This document shows, one piece after another, positions 18,381-26,875 of a DNA stretch of 64,000 nt (position 1 is the first letter of the stretch; each line of letters opens with the position of its first letter). The notes beneath the pieces were generated by a model, which saw only the letters and a program-made list of their open reading frames with translations, made no database searches and had not been told where the DNA came from. The position numbers and the translations under genes are program-made. This DNA comes from Clostridiales bacterium NK3B98 (GTDB lineage Bacteria > Bacillota > Clostridia > Oscillospirales > Oscillospiraceae). The DNA is taken from contig ATWA01000003.1 of assembly GCA_000421005.1 (NCBI GenBank), positions 1 through 64,000 of the forward strand, given 5' to 3'.

Positions 18381-18389
18381 ACCGCAAAT

Positions 18390-18420
18390 GCCCCGGAAGC
18401 GAATGCTTCCGGGGCTTTGT
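18390..18420. terminator. Terminator between mreB paralogue and EF-G-like gene
   Basis: GCCCCGGAAGC and GCTTCCGGGGC form an 11-bp stem with a GAAT loop, followed by TTTGTGTT on the plus strand. It probably serves both convergent genes. Confidence 0.8.
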
Positions 18421-18432
18421 GTTGGATTCTGA

Positions 18433-20496
18433 TTAGTCCTCCAGCGCCTTGGCGGCCTCGATGGCCTTCTCCTGAGCGGCAGGGGGGCAGTCCTCATAAC
18501 GGACAAAGTGGAAGGTGAAGGAGCCGCGGCTCTGGGTCATGGCACGCAGGTCGATGGCATAAGAGCTCATCTCAGCCATAGGCACCTCCGCCTCGATCAC
18601 CTGCTCACCGTGACCGCTGGGGTTCATGCCCATGACACGGCCACGGCGCTTGTTCAGATCGCCGATGACGTCGCCCATGTAGCTGTCAGGAACAGTGACC
18701 TTCAGCTCGCCCACAGGCTCCATGAGCACCGGGTCGGCCTCAGGCAGAGCGGCCTTGTAGGCCAGCTGTGCCGCAGTCTTGAAGGCGATTTCGGAGGAGT
18801 CCACCGGGTGATAGGAGCCATCATACAGCACAGCCTTCAGATTCACCACGGGATATCCCGCCAGCACACCGTGGAGGCAGGCCTCACGCAGGCCCTTTTC
18901 CACAGCGGGGAAGTAGTTCTTGGGCACGCTGCCGCCCACGACTTCCTCGTCGAAGACCAGCTCGTCGCTGAGGGTGGGCTCGAAGCGCACCCACACGTCG
19001 CCATACTGACCGCTGCCGCCGGTCTGCTTCTTGAACTTGCCCTGCTTGGAGACGGTCTTGCGGATCTTCTCACGATAGGCCACACGGGGCTCGGAGAGCA
19101 CCACGTCCACGCCGAAGCGGCTCTTCAGCTTGGAGACGATCACGTCGATGGCGATATCGCCGGAGGCGTGAATGACAATCTGGTGGGTCTCAGCGTTGTT
19201 CTCAATGGAGAAGCTGGGGTCTTCTTCGTTCAGACGGTTCAGGCCCATGCCCACCTTGTCGTCCTGACCACGCTTGGCAGGGGCGATTGCCTTGGCATAG
19301 ACCGGCTCGGCAAAGGGAACGGGATCCAGCTTGATGGCACCGGCGGAAAGGGTGTCGCCGGTCTTGAGACGGTCCATCTTGGCGATGGCACCGATGTCGC
19401 CGGCGTTCAGCTCCTTCAGCTCGGAGGTCTTCTTGCCGTTCATGGCATACAGACGGCCAATCTTCTCGCTGGCACCGGTGGTGCCGTTGATCAGCGTCAT
19501 GTCGGGACGCAGCACACCCCGCAGCACCTTCACATAGGAGTACTTGCCGTACTGGTCAGCCACCGTCTTAAACACATAGGCCACCGTGTCGCCGTCCTTG
19601 GAGACAGCCACCTCAATGGGCTCGCCGTCCGCGTCCACGCCGGTCATGGGGTCGGTATTGGTGGGATAGGGACCCATGGACACGATGCCATGGAGCAGAG
19701 CCTCAGTACCCATGCCGGTGAATGCGCTGCCGCTGAACACAGGGGCAATGGTGCCTTCCTTCAGGCCGCCCAGCAGTCCGGTTGCCACCTCTTCGGGGGT
19801 AAACTCATGGCCGTCAAAGAACAGCTCCATGAACTCCTCAGAGTACTCCGCCACATTCTCCATCAGGGCCGCATAGGCCTCTTCCACGAAGTCAGCCTTG
19901 TCGGCGGGGATTTCCAGACGATGGCTCTTGCCGTCCTTGCCGATGCCGTAGGCGCACTTGCCCAGAACGTCCAGCACGCCGATCACGTTCTTGTCTGCAT
20001 CCCACAGGGGGGAGACAATGGGAGTGACCTGATTGCCGCACTTCTCTTTCAGCTCTTCCACAGTGGCGTTGAAGTCGCTGTGATCCTCGTCCACCTTTGC
20101 CACATAGAACATGGTAGGCAGCTTCCGGGCACGAGCCATTTTCCAAGCCCGCTCTGCGCCCACAGGCACGCCGCCCTTTGCAGGCAGTACGATGACCACG
20201 CAGTCCGCCACCATCAGCGCCTCGGCCACCTCGCCGGAGAAGTCAAAGTTGCCCGGGCAGTCGATGACGTTGATCAGCGTGTCCTCATACTCCACAGGGA
20301 TGATGGAGGAGGAGATGGAGATCTGACGCTTGATCTCTTCCGGGTCGTAGTCGGATACTGTATTTCCATCGACAGTCTTACCCATACGGGCAATGGCGCC
20401 GGTCTGATAGAGCATACTTTCCACCAGAGTGGTCTTGCCGCTGCCGGAATGGCCGAGCAGGCAGATATTGCGGATTTGTTTCACGGTAAAGCTCAT
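18433..20496 (-). CDS. Elongation factor G-like GTPase (EF-G paralogue)
   Basis: About 687 residues, the full EF-G domain set: GTPase domain with G1 GHSGSGKTT and G3 DCPGNFDF, beta-barrel domain II, and domains III-V (PEP..., GSGQYGDVWVRFEP, and a final RGRVMGMNP-type domain IV-V segment). The G4 element reads AKVDED where canonical EF-G has NKxD, and the G1 loop follows the GHSGSGKT style of the EF-G-like subgroup often found beside true FusA in Clostridia. It may be a specialised translation or ribosome-recycling factor. The ATG at 20496 is the natural start; the longer frame begins in the leader. Confidence 0.88.
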   Translation of the reverse strand: MSFTVKQIRNICLLGHSGSGKTTLVESMLYQTGAIARMGKTVDGNTVSDYDPEEIKRQISISSSIIPVEYEDTLINVIDCPGNFDFSGEVAEALMVADCVVIVLPAKGGVPVGAERAWKMARARKLPTMFYVAKVDEDHSDFNATVEELKEKCGNQVTPIVSPLWDADKNVIGVLDVLGKCAYGIGKDGKSHRLEIPADKADFVEEAYAALMENVAEYSEEFMELFFDGHEFTPEEVATGLLGGLKEGTIAPVFSGSAFTGMGTEALLHGIVSMGPYPTNTDPMTGVDADGEPIEVAVSKDGDTVAYVFKTVADQYGKYSYVKVLRGVLRPDMTLINGTTGASEKIGRLYAMNGKKTSELKELNAGDIGAIAKMDRLKTGDTLSAGAIKLDPVPFAEPVYAKAIAPAKRGQDDKVGMGLNRLNEEDPSFSIENNAETHQIVIHASGDIAIDVIVSKLKSRFGVDVVLSEPRVAYREKIRKTVSKQGKFKKQTGGSGQYGDVWVRFEPTLSDELVFDEEVVGGSVPKNYFPAVEKGLREACLHGVLAGYPVVNLKAVLYDGSYHPVDSSEIAFKTAAQLAYKAALPEADPVLMEPVGELKVTVPDSYMGDVIGDLNKRRGRVMGMNPSGHGEQVIEAEVPMAEMSSYAIDLRAMTQSRGSFTFHFVRYEDCPPAAQEKAIEAAKALED

Positions 20497-20573
20497 AAGT
20501 TTGACGCACCTTTCCTGATATGATTTACGGTATGCCCGCCTGTGGGCACTGCCGCAGACGCTCACTATTGGGC

Positions 20574-20602
20574 ATTATACCTTATTTCCCCCAAAATAGC
20601 AA
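20574..20602 (-). promoter_or_regulatory. SigA-type promoter of the EF-G-like gene
   Basis: On the minus strand: TTGCTA, 17-bp spacer, TATAAT. The leader of about 70 bases contains a small hairpin TGCCC-GGGCA at 20533-20548. Confidence 0.75.
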
Positions 20603-20689
20603 CGTTTGAATTAACATTTTTGCCAAGAAAATATTTTTCTAAAGTCTTGTTGTCTTTATCCCGCTGAACAGGCAAAGAACGAAACTTTT

Positions 20690-21601
20690 TCAGGTAGTTC
20701 CAACTTCACTCCCGGAGAGAATGGTGACAAAAGAGGGCAGGTTGGACACCTCCAGCCGCTTGTGCTCCCCGCCGAATTCCCCGTCCAGCGTCCACGAAAC
20801 CGGCTCCTCGCTCTCGAAGGACAGTTTGGCGGAGCGCAGGGCGATGCAGTTTTCGTTGGGCTTGTGGCTGATGAGGGCGGCCACAATCTGGCTCAGGTCG
20901 CCGATTGCCTTGGGGGTGCGCACCAAAAGCACCTCAAACAGTCCGTCGTCCAGCACCACCGGAGCGGGATTCACCCCCTGAAAGCCGCCCACGGAAACAG
21001 AATTGCTCACCATGCCGAAGATAAAGTCGTCCTCAATCACGCCGCCATCCCAAGTCACCTTCATGGGATAGGAGCGCAGCGCCGCCAGCGAGCCGATACC
21101 TGCCAGCAAATAGGCGGTATGACCCAGCAGATTTTTCATGGGCTGGGGGGTGGCATAAGAGGTGTCGGTAAACAGGCCAAAGGCTGCCACATAGGTGAAC
21201 AGATGTCCCGCCTCTCCCACAATGCCCACATCACAGGGCTGGGGGCGGCCTGCCACAGCGCATCTGGCAGCCTCCGCCCAATCGTCGGAAGGGATGCCCA
21301 GGGTGCGGGAAAAGTCGTTGGTGGAACCGGCGGGGATATAGCCCAATGTCCTGCCCTTCAGCTCATGGTTGTACAGTCCGGTGACGCACTCGCTGAGGGT
21401 TCCGTCTCCCCCGCAGCAAACAATGTGGTCAAATTCCTCCCCCATGGCGGACACCGCCCACACTCCGTCTCCCGGTCCCTGGGTGGCGTATAGGGTAGGC
21501 AGATAGCCGTTTTCCAGAAAAATCTCCACCAGCGTTCCCAACTGCTGGCTGATGCGTCCCTTGCCTGCATGGGGATTATAGATGAACAGGAGCTTTTTCA
21601 T
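20690..21601 (-). CDS. Diacylglycerol/lipid kinase, DagK/YegS family
   Basis: 303 residues. Motifs of the DAGK catalytic family: IYNPHAGKG at the N-terminus, the nucleotide loop CCGGDGTLSECVTG, and GYIPAGSTNDFSRTLGIP, followed by the beta-sandwich C-terminal domain. It phosphorylates a diacylglycerol-type lipid with ATP; in Gram-positives DgkB recycles diacylglycerol from lipoteichoic acid synthesis. The exact lipid is not shown here. The ATG at 21601 has GGGGAGG seven bases upstream; the in-frame ATG at 21625 does not. Monocistronic, divergent from ilvE. Confidence 0.9.
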   Translation of the reverse strand: MKKLLFIYNPHAGKGRISQQLGTLVEIFLENGYLPTLYATQGPGDGVWAVSAMGEEFDHIVCCGGDGTLSECVTGLYNHELKGRTLGYIPAGSTNDFSRTLGIPSDDWAEAARCAVAGRPQPCDVGIVGEAGHLFTYVAAFGLFTDTSYATPQPMKNLLGHTAYLLAGIGSLAALRSYPMKVTWDGGVIEDDFIFGMVSNSVSVGGFQGVNPAPVVLDDGLFEVLLVRTPKAIGDLSQIVAALISHKPNENCIALRSAKLSFESEEPVSWTLDGEFGGEHKRLEVSNLPSFVTILSGSEVGTT

Positions 21602-21661
21602 GTGGATTCCTCCCCGTTGTTTCATGGTTTGCTACTGTTCATTATGGACGAGAGGGCGTAA

Positions 21662-21715
21662 AATGCAAGGCATTTTTTGTGAATAAACCATAAATTCGCT
21701 TTACCGCCTTGCATT
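21662..21715. promoter_or_regulatory. Inverted repeat overlapping the ilvE -35 region
   Basis: AATGCAAGGC (21662-21671) and GCCTTGCATT (21706-21715) are perfect 10-bp inverted repeats 34 bases apart. The right arm covers the -35 hexamer, so it could be an operator for a regulator that loops or bridges. No regulator can be assigned. Confidence 0.45.
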
Positions 21716-21737
21716 GCTAAAATCACACTGCTATAAT
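21709..21737 (+). promoter_or_regulatory. SigA-type promoter of ilvE
   Basis: TTGCAT, 17-bp spacer, TATAAT, then a 50-base leader ending in AAGGAGG eight bases before the ATG. I see no T-box features in the leader. Confidence 0.8.
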
Positions 21738-21787
21738 AACTCCAATGATCGCCGCCCTGCTGCGGCTCACTCCAAGGAGGCATTGAC

Positions 21788-22861
21788 ATGGAAATCCGTT
21801 ATGAACTGACCCAATCCCCCAAGCAAAAGCCTGCTGACGAGAGCAAGCTGGGCTTTGCCAAGCAGTTCTCCGACCATATGTTTGTCATGGACTACACTGC
21901 CGGCGAGGGCTGGCACGATGCCCGTATCGTCCCCTATCAGCCCTTCTCCATTGACCCCGCCACGGTGGTGCTCCACTATGCACAGGAGATTTTTGAGGGT
22001 CTGAAGGCATACCGCACCGCAGACAACCGGATTCAGCTCTTCCGCCCCGAGTGCAACGGTGCCCGGATGAACGACTCCGCCGACCGTCTCTGCATCCCCA
22101 ACATCCCTGTGGAGGACTTTGTGCAGGCGGTAAAGGCGCTGGTAGAGGTGGACAAGGACTGGGTGCCTCACATAGACGGCTCTTCCTATTATATTCGTCC
22201 CTTTATCTTTGCAAACGACGTGGGTTTGGGCGTTCACGCCTCCAAGCACTATATTTTCTGCATCATCGGCGCTCCCTCCGGCGCTTACTACGCCGAGGGC
22301 ATTGACCCGGTGCGTATCTACGTAGAGGACGACTACATCCGCGCCGCCCCCGGTCTTACCGGCTTTACCAAGTGCGGCGGCAACTACGCCGCCTCCATCA
22401 AAGCAGGCGAGATGGCGGAACAGCAGGGCTATGCGCAGGTGCTGTGGCTGGACGGCGTGGAAAAGAAGTATGTGGAAGAGGTCGGCTCTATGAACATTAT
22501 GTTCAAGATCGACGGCAAAATCTACACCGCCGCCTGCACCGGCACCGTCCTCCCCGGCGTCACCCGCCGCTCCATCATCGAGCTGTGCAAGGACTGGGGC
22601 TATGAGGTAGTGGAAGGCAAGCTGGCCATCGCTGACGTGATGCAGGCCGCCAGGGAAGGCAAGCTGGAAGAGGTCTGGGGCACCGGCACCGCCGCTGTGG
22701 TCTCCCCGGTGAAGGAGCTGAAGTGGAAGGATCAGGTGGCCTACATCTCCGAAGGCAAGATCGGCCCTCTGACCCAGAAGCTGTATGACACCCTTACCGG
22801 CATCCAGTGGGGCAAGCTGCCGGACGAAAAGGGCTGGATTACCCCGGTCTGCGAAGGCTGA
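21788..22861 (+). CDS. ilvE: Branched-chain amino acid aminotransferase
   Basis: 357 residues, PLP fold type IV. It interconverts leucine, isoleucine and valine with their 2-oxo acids. Motifs: YAQEIFEGLKAYR near the N-terminus, the YIRPFIFAND segment, GGNYAAS, the PLP-associated EEVGSMNIMFKI region, and GTGTAAVVSPV near the C-terminus, all typical of the long BCAT form (about 340-360). AAGGAGG and a strong promoter precede it. It is followed 80 bases later by the SDR gene; a weak hairpin separates the two. The ilvA gene near 59000 is the only other branched-chain gene here. Confidence 0.95.
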   Translation: MEIRYELTQSPKQKPADESKLGFAKQFSDHMFVMDYTAGEGWHDARIVPYQPFSIDPATVVLHYAQEIFEGLKAYRTADNRIQLFRPECNGARMNDSADRLCIPNIPVEDFVQAVKALVEVDKDWVPHIDGSSYYIRPFIFANDVGLGVHASKHYIFCIIGAPSGAYYAEGIDPVRIYVEDDYIRAAPGLTGFTKCGGNYAASIKAGEMAEQQGYAQVLWLDGVEKKYVEEVGSMNIMFKIDGKIYTAACTGTVLPGVTRRSIIELCKDWGYEVVEGKLAIADVMQAAREGKLEEVWGTGTAAVVSPVKELKWKDQVAYISEGKIGPLTQKLYDTLTGIQWGKLPDEKGWITPVCEG

Positions 22862-22888
22862 GCGCACAGCAAACAAACAACGATCTTC

Positions 22889-22921
22889 AACCCCGGTCAT
22901 GGGTACGCCTGTGACCGGGTT
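22889..22921 (+). terminator. Possible ilvE terminator
   Basis: AACCCCGGTCA and TGACCGGGTT pair with one bulged C; the following CTTATT is only moderately T-rich. It may allow read-through into the SDR gene. Confidence 0.45.
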
Positions 22922-22941
22922 CTTATTGCAGGAGGGATTTT

Positions 22942-23679
22942 GTGACAAAAACCGTACTGATTACCGGAGCATCCCGGGGCATTGGGGCGGCAACAGCGCT
23001 GGCGTTTGGACGCTCCGGGTGGAATGTGGCAGTAAATTACCGCCGCAGCGCCCAGCAAGCGGAGGAGGTCTGCGAAAAAATCTGCTCTGCCGGGGGCAAC
23101 GCCCTCCCCTTCCGGGCGGATGTGTCCGACCCGGCTCAGGCGGCGGTGCTGGTAGACGACACCATCCACGCCTTTGGCGGGCTGGACGCTCTGGTCTGCA
23201 ACGCCGGGGTGGCTCTTCCTCAGATGCTGGTCACAGACGTGACCGACGGGCAGTGGCGGGAGCTGTTCGCCGCCGATGTGGACGGGGTGTTTTATCCCGT
23301 CCGCTCTGCGCTGCCCCATATGATTCACAACAAATCCGGAGCCATTGTCACGGTAGCCTCCATGTGGGGGCAGACGGGCGGCTCCTGCGAGGTGGCATAC
23401 TCTGCGGCAAAGGGCGCAGTGATCGCCTTTACCAAGGCGCTGGCCAAAGAGGTGGGGCCTTCCGGCATCCGGGCCAACTGCGTCTGTCCCGGGGTGATTC
23501 TCACCGACATGAACGCCCACCTCTCCCCGGCCGATCTGGACGCCCTGCGGGAGGAAACCCCGCTGGAAGCTTTGGGCAGGCCGGAGGACGTGGCGGAGAC
23601 GGTGCTGTTTCTCTGCTCCCACAAGGCCGGGTTTGTCACCGGGCAGGTGGTGGGCGTCAACGGCGGACTGGTCATCTAG
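22942..23679 (+). CDS. SDR family oxidoreductase (FabG-like)
   Basis: 245 residues of a classical short-chain dehydrogenase/reductase: NAD(P) motif ITGASRGIGAATALAFG, the NAG of VCNAGVAL, catalytic Ser in TVASMWGQTGGS, and YSAAK. The Arg-rich NYRRSAQQAEE after strand beta-2 suggests NADPH preference. It most resembles 3-oxoacyl-ACP reductases (FabG), but without fatty-acid genes nearby the substrate is open. The start is GTG at 22942 with AGGAGGG upstream. It is followed almost immediately by the LtrA-like gene. Confidence 0.9.
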   Translation: MTKTVLITGASRGIGAATALAFGRSGWNVAVNYRRSAQQAEEVCEKICSAGGNALPFRADVSDPAQAAVLVDDTIHAFGGLDALVCNAGVALPQMLVTDVTDGQWRELFAADVDGVFYPVRSALPHMIHNKSGAIVTVASMWGQTGGSCEVAYSAAKGAVIAFTKALAKEVGPSGIRANCVCPGVILTDMNAHLSPADLDALREETPLEALGRPEDVAETVLFLCSHKAGFVTGQVVGVNGGLVI

Positions 23680-23691
23680 GGGGTGGATGAA

Positions 23692-24804
23692 TTGGAACAG
23701 CAGGAGAAAAAAGTGGAATATCTGGAGCTGATCTACGACCTGATCTTCGTCTATATCATCGGACGGAACAACTCCCTGCTGCATCATGTGGTAGGCGGGT
23801 TCGTTCCTCTGACCACCTTTGCGGCCTACGCCCTGTGCAGTCTGTCGGTCATTCAGATCTGGAACTTCTCCACCTACTACATCAATATGCACGGCAGAAA
23901 CGGAGTGCGGGATCACGTCTTTCTGTCGGTGAATATGTATCTGCTCTACTACATGGGTGAGGGGATTCGGCTGCACTGGGAGTATTTCCAGAACCAATAT
24001 CACTACGCATGGGCGCTGATTCTCCTGAATATCGGCCTGCAATACGCCCTTGAACTGCGCAACCCCCACTCCCCCATGGAGCAGCGCTCCATCCGGCGGA
24101 TGATGGCAGTGCTGTTTGGAGAGACGGCGCTGGTACTGGTTTCCGTGCCGGTGTACAACCATACCGGAGTCCCTATGTCAGCGGTTCCCATTCTCTTTGG
24201 CATGGTCTTGACCCGGCTGTTTGCGGATGAGACCAAGGCGGAGATGGTGGACTTCCCCCATCTCACCGAGCGGGCGATGCTGTTTGTGGTGTTCACCTTT
24301 GGAGAGATGGTGATTGCCATTGCCTCCTATTTTGACGGGGCGTTTACCCTGTCCTCGGTGTATTTCTCCACCATGTCCTTTCTGATTGTCGTGGGGCTGT
24401 TCCTCTGCTATGAGATTCTCTATGACCGGGTGATCGACCGCAACCGAACCACCACCGGAATCTCCTATATGCTGATCCACATCTTCCTGATTTTTGCCAT
24501 GAACCTGCTGACCACCTCGCTGGAGTTCATGCAAAACTCCGGGGTTGCCCTGTGGCCGAAAACGGTTTTGCTCATTGTCTCCTTTGTGCTCTATTTTCTC
24601 TGCCTGTTTGCCCTGCAATTCTATTCCAAACCGGAGTGCAGACTGCCCGCCAAATATCTGGCGCCCATTCTGGGGCTGGCGGCGGCGTTTGTGGGCCTGA
24701 TGCTGGTATTGCGGGAGCAGATGTATTGGAATATCCTGCTGTCGGTGGTGTATGTGGGGTTTGTGTGCTGGCGGATTTGGGGGTTTAGCCGTTTGAGTGA
24801 ATGA
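23692..24804 (+). CDS. Low temperature requirement A (LtrA)-like membrane protein
   Basis: About 370 residues with ten or so membrane spans. The N-terminal VEYLELIYDLIFVYIIGR matches the LtrA family signature (ELFFDLVFV type), and ERAMLFVVFTFGEMVIAIAS matches the central ER-GE motif. LtrA was named from Listeria monocytogenes growth at low temperature; its molecular role is unknown. The start may be TTG at 23692 (AGGGGG eight bases upstream) or GTG at 23683, which would put the ribosome site too close. It starts within a dozen bases of the SDR stop, so the two probably share a message. Confidence 0.8.
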   Translation: MEQQEKKVEYLELIYDLIFVYIIGRNNSLLHHVVGGFVPLTTFAAYALCSLSVIQIWNFSTYYINMHGRNGVRDHVFLSVNMYLLYYMGEGIRLHWEYFQNQYHYAWALILLNIGLQYALELRNPHSPMEQRSIRRMMAVLFGETALVLVSVPVYNHTGVPMSAVPILFGMVLTRLFADETKAEMVDFPHLTERAMLFVVFTFGEMVIAIASYFDGAFTLSSVYFSTMSFLIVVGLFLCYEILYDRVIDRNRTTTGISYMLIHIFLIFAMNLLTTSLEFMQNSGVALWPKTVLLIVSFVLYFLCLFALQFYSKPECRLPAKYLAPILGLAAAFVGLMLVLREQMYWNILLSVVYVGFVCWRIWGFSRLSE

Positions 24805-24810
24805 TACATG

Positions 24811-24846
24811 AAAAGACCTGAGAGCGTTTTTCGTTCTCAGGTCTTT
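24811..24846. terminator. Bidirectional terminator (ltrA-like / xre)
   Basis: AAAGACCTGAGAGCG and CGTTCTCAGGTCTTT pair (one wobble) around a T-rich loop; A-run and T-run flank the stem on either strand. It overlaps the stop codon of the xre gene. Confidence 0.8.
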
Positions 24847-25078
24847 AACGTTTGGGAAACAACAGTTCATTTTGCTGTGCTGTGATTCTTCCAAGAATAT
24901 AGTCCACGCTGACGTGGTAGTAATCGGCAAGGGTGATAAGATGGTGGGCAGGAATCTCCTGTATTCCCTTCTCATATTTGGCGTACTGCTGTTGTGTGGT
25001 GTATAGCAAGGCACCGATTTCCTTTTGTGATTTATCTGCGTCTTCCCGGAGGTCACGCAGACGGGCGTAATAATACAT
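24845..25078 (-). CDS. XRE-family transcriptional regulator
   Basis: 77 residues forming a single Cro/C1-type helix-turn-helix domain: LREDADKSQKEIGALLYTTQQQYAKYEKG is the HTH pair, and IPAHHLITLADYYHVSVDYILGR is the standard tail of the domain. There is no sensor domain. AGAGG sits seven bases before the ATG. It is divergent from the membrane coiled-coil gene at 25187, and the inverted repeat in that gene's promoter is the obvious candidate operator. The gene is less GC-rich than its neighbours. Confidence 0.9.
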   Translation of the reverse strand: MYYYARLRDLREDADKSQKEIGALLYTTQQQYAKYEKGIQEIPAHHLITLADYYHVSVDYILGRITAQQNELLFPKR

Positions 25079-25123
25079 ACCACCACCTCTAGCGGTACTA
25101 TACGGGATAGGAGGGAGTTTTGC

Positions 25124-25152
25124 TTGACCTTACATCTAATAAGGTGTAATAT
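25124..25152 (+). promoter_or_regulatory. Promoter with operator-like inverted repeat
   Basis: TTGACC, 17-bp spacer, TAATAT. ACCTTA-N7-TAAGGT (25127-25145) lies across the end of the -35 and the spacer, the right size for a small XRE dimer. The start codon at 25187 is preceded by AAAGGAG. Confidence 0.65.
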
Positions 25153-25186
25153 ATGGATGTGATGGAGTACGGAAAGGAGAAACAGT

Positions 25187-26155
25187 ATGGAACGGGACGC
25201 AATCATTCTTTATCTCCGTGATGTAATTGACTTGGAAATATCAAAACGCAAAATACTTGACCTTCAATCAAAGAGTAAAGCATATTACAAGCAACAGACC
25301 CAGATAATCATCAAGAATACAACTCCTGCAACCAAGTCGATCAATTCAGATGACCGTCTATTCATCAAGTATTGTAAACCACATTATACAGATAATACGA
25401 AGAAAAGAGCGTTGATTTTTATTTCCGTTATCACTATATCTGTCATGCTGGTTGCGGCATCGCTTAGTTCTTTTTCGGCAGATACAAACACTATACTATT
25501 TTTAACACTTTTTGGCACAATGCTGATTGCGTTTTTGTTCTATTATCTCTTTCTTTTTTTGCCCAAAAGCGACCGTGAGGAGTACGAACATGCAATGGAT
25601 AATTACCTGAAACAGTGTGCCGAATACACTAGAGAAGCACAGGATATTAAGAAATATAACACAGCAGTTATTAGCAACGCAAAAAGGCAAAGAGAAAACG
25701 AACTATCTGCTCTCCAGAACGAATCAGAAAAGATGAACAATTATTACACAGCGGAATACAACAAAGTCGCTAGTCTGCTTGATTCCTACTATTCCATGAA
25801 CATCATCCCCAACCAGTACCGCAACAACCTCAGCGCCATCTACTACATTTATGACTGGATGTCCTCTACCCAAGACTCCCTTCGGGATACCCTGTTTCAC
25901 TCCCACATTGAGGACGGCATTCAGCGCATTGAGCGACAGATGGGGCGGCTCCTGACCCAACTGGAGCAGGCGGTGTATGAGACACGGTGCGTCAGTACAA
26001 AAGCACAATCTTTGATTGACCAGAACAACGCCATGCTCCACTCTCTGGAACAAAATGAGCAGAATACCGCCGAAGCGGCACAGTATGCGGCACTTGCATC
26101 CAACTATAGCAAGGCCAACGCCTATTTCAGTCTTGCCACCTATCTCAAGTCCTAA
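25187..26155 (+). CDS. Membrane-anchored coiled-coil protein, unknown function
   Basis: 322 residues I do not recognise. A lysine-rich N-terminal part (1-73) is followed by two membrane spans (about 75-96 and 101-124) and a long helical, probably coiled-coil region (125-300) rich in Asn, Gln, Glu and Ala, so both ends are probably cytoplasmic. The base composition changes inside the gene: 25187-25790 is AT-rich with rare-looking codons, while 25795-26155 is GC-rich like the chromosome. That suggests a mosaic or a partly ameliorated acquired gene. Divergent from the XRE gene, which probably controls it. Confidence 0.7.
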   Translation: MERDAIILYLRDVIDLEISKRKILDLQSKSKAYYKQQTQIIIKNTTPATKSINSDDRLFIKYCKPHYTDNTKKRALIFISVITISVMLVAASLSSFSADTNTILFLTLFGTMLIAFLFYYLFLFLPKSDREEYEHAMDNYLKQCAEYTREAQDIKKYNTAVISNAKRQRENELSALQNESEKMNNYYTAEYNKVASLLDSYYSMNIIPNQYRNNLSAIYYIYDWMSSTQDSLRDTLFHSHIEDGIQRIERQMGRLLTQLEQAVYETRCVSTKAQSLIDQNNAMLHSLEQNEQNTAEAAQYAALASNYSKANAYFSLATYLKS

Positions 26156-26188
26156 CCCCGTTTCCATTCTGACCCTACAAGAAAACAC

Positions 26189-26220
26189 AAAACTGGCATT
26201 TGCAGTAATGCCAGTTTTGC
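26189..26220 (+). terminator. Terminator of the coiled-coil gene
   Basis: A perfect 12-bp stem, AAAACTGGCATT / AATGCCAGTTTT, with a 6-base loop, then GCTTATAAT. It overlaps the promoter of the next gene. Confidence 0.75.
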
Positions 26221-26227
26221 TTATAAT
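26200..26227 (+). promoter_or_regulatory. Promoter candidate for the ECF S component
   Basis: TTGCAG, 16-bp spacer, TATAAT, 34 bases before the ATG; GAGGGAGGG is the ribosome site. Confidence 0.55.
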
Positions 26228-26261
26228 AGGGGTATAGAACGAGAGAGGGAGGGACAGCTCC

Positions 26262-26828
26262 ATGAATCAGAATCCATCCACTTCACGTCTCACCCACATG
26301 GGATTGATGACGGCGCTGGTCTTTGCCGCCAACTACGCCCGGATTGTCATGCCGGTGAGCATTGGGGGCAACACCGCCTTTACCCTTGCCAACATTGTCT
26401 GCTGTCTGTCCGGGCTGATGCTTGGTCCCGGGGGCGGACTGGCCTCCGGGCTGGGCTCGGCGCTGTACGATCTGACCAACCCCATCTACGCCGCCGAGTG
26501 CTGGATTACCTTCCTCACCAAGGGCGCTATGGGATTGGCCGCCGGGCTGGTGTGTGCTGCCCTCAGCCGCAAAAAAGAGCCGGGCTACAAGAGCTATCTG
26601 TTCAGCTCGGTGGTGGGCTGCGTGTGCTACTATTGCCTGTACTTCCTGAAAACCTTCCTGATTTCCGGGCTGTTTGCCGACGAAGGTTCTGCCGCGCTGG
26701 GCACTGCCGCCATCGTCAGCAAGATTCCCGCCTCGGTGTTCAATGCCGCCGTGGCCATTGCCGCCGCTCCGCCGTTGGCCATTGCCCTGAGAAAAGCGCT
26801 GAAGCAGGCCGGATTAAACGGAAAATAA
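26262..26828 (+). CDS. ECF transporter S component
   Basis: 188 residues with about six membrane spans. The pattern GLMTALVFAANYARIVMP, LANIVCCLSGLMLGPGGGLASGLGSALYDL fits the substrate-binding S subunits of energy-coupling factor transporters (group II, sharing an EcfAAT module encoded elsewhere). These bring in vitamins or their precursors. I cannot name the ligand, and no riboswitch is visible in the short leader. Single gene with its own promoter, convergent with tspO. Confidence 0.8.
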   Translation: MNQNPSTSRLTHMGLMTALVFAANYARIVMPVSIGGNTAFTLANIVCCLSGLMLGPGGGLASGLGSALYDLTNPIYAAECWITFLTKGAMGLAAGLVCAALSRKKEPGYKSYLFSSVVGCVCYYCLYFLKTFLISGLFADEGSAALGTAAIVSKIPASVFNAAVAIAAAPPLAIALRKALKQAGLNGK

Positions 26829-26839
26829 CCCCGATAGGC

Positions 26840-26875
26840 AAAAAACGTCTGCCGCATATGCGGCAGACGTTTTTT
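26840..26875. terminator. Bidirectional terminator (ECF S / tspO)
   Basis: A perfect 36-base palindrome: A-run, ACGTCTGCCGC, then its complement ending in a T-run. It serves both convergent genes and touches the tspO stop codon. Confidence 0.9.

Noticed and set aside
21626-21787. Possible T-box or attenuator leader for ilvE
   Set aside because: The leader after the promoter is only about 50 bases, with no specifier loop, T-box sequence or terminator.
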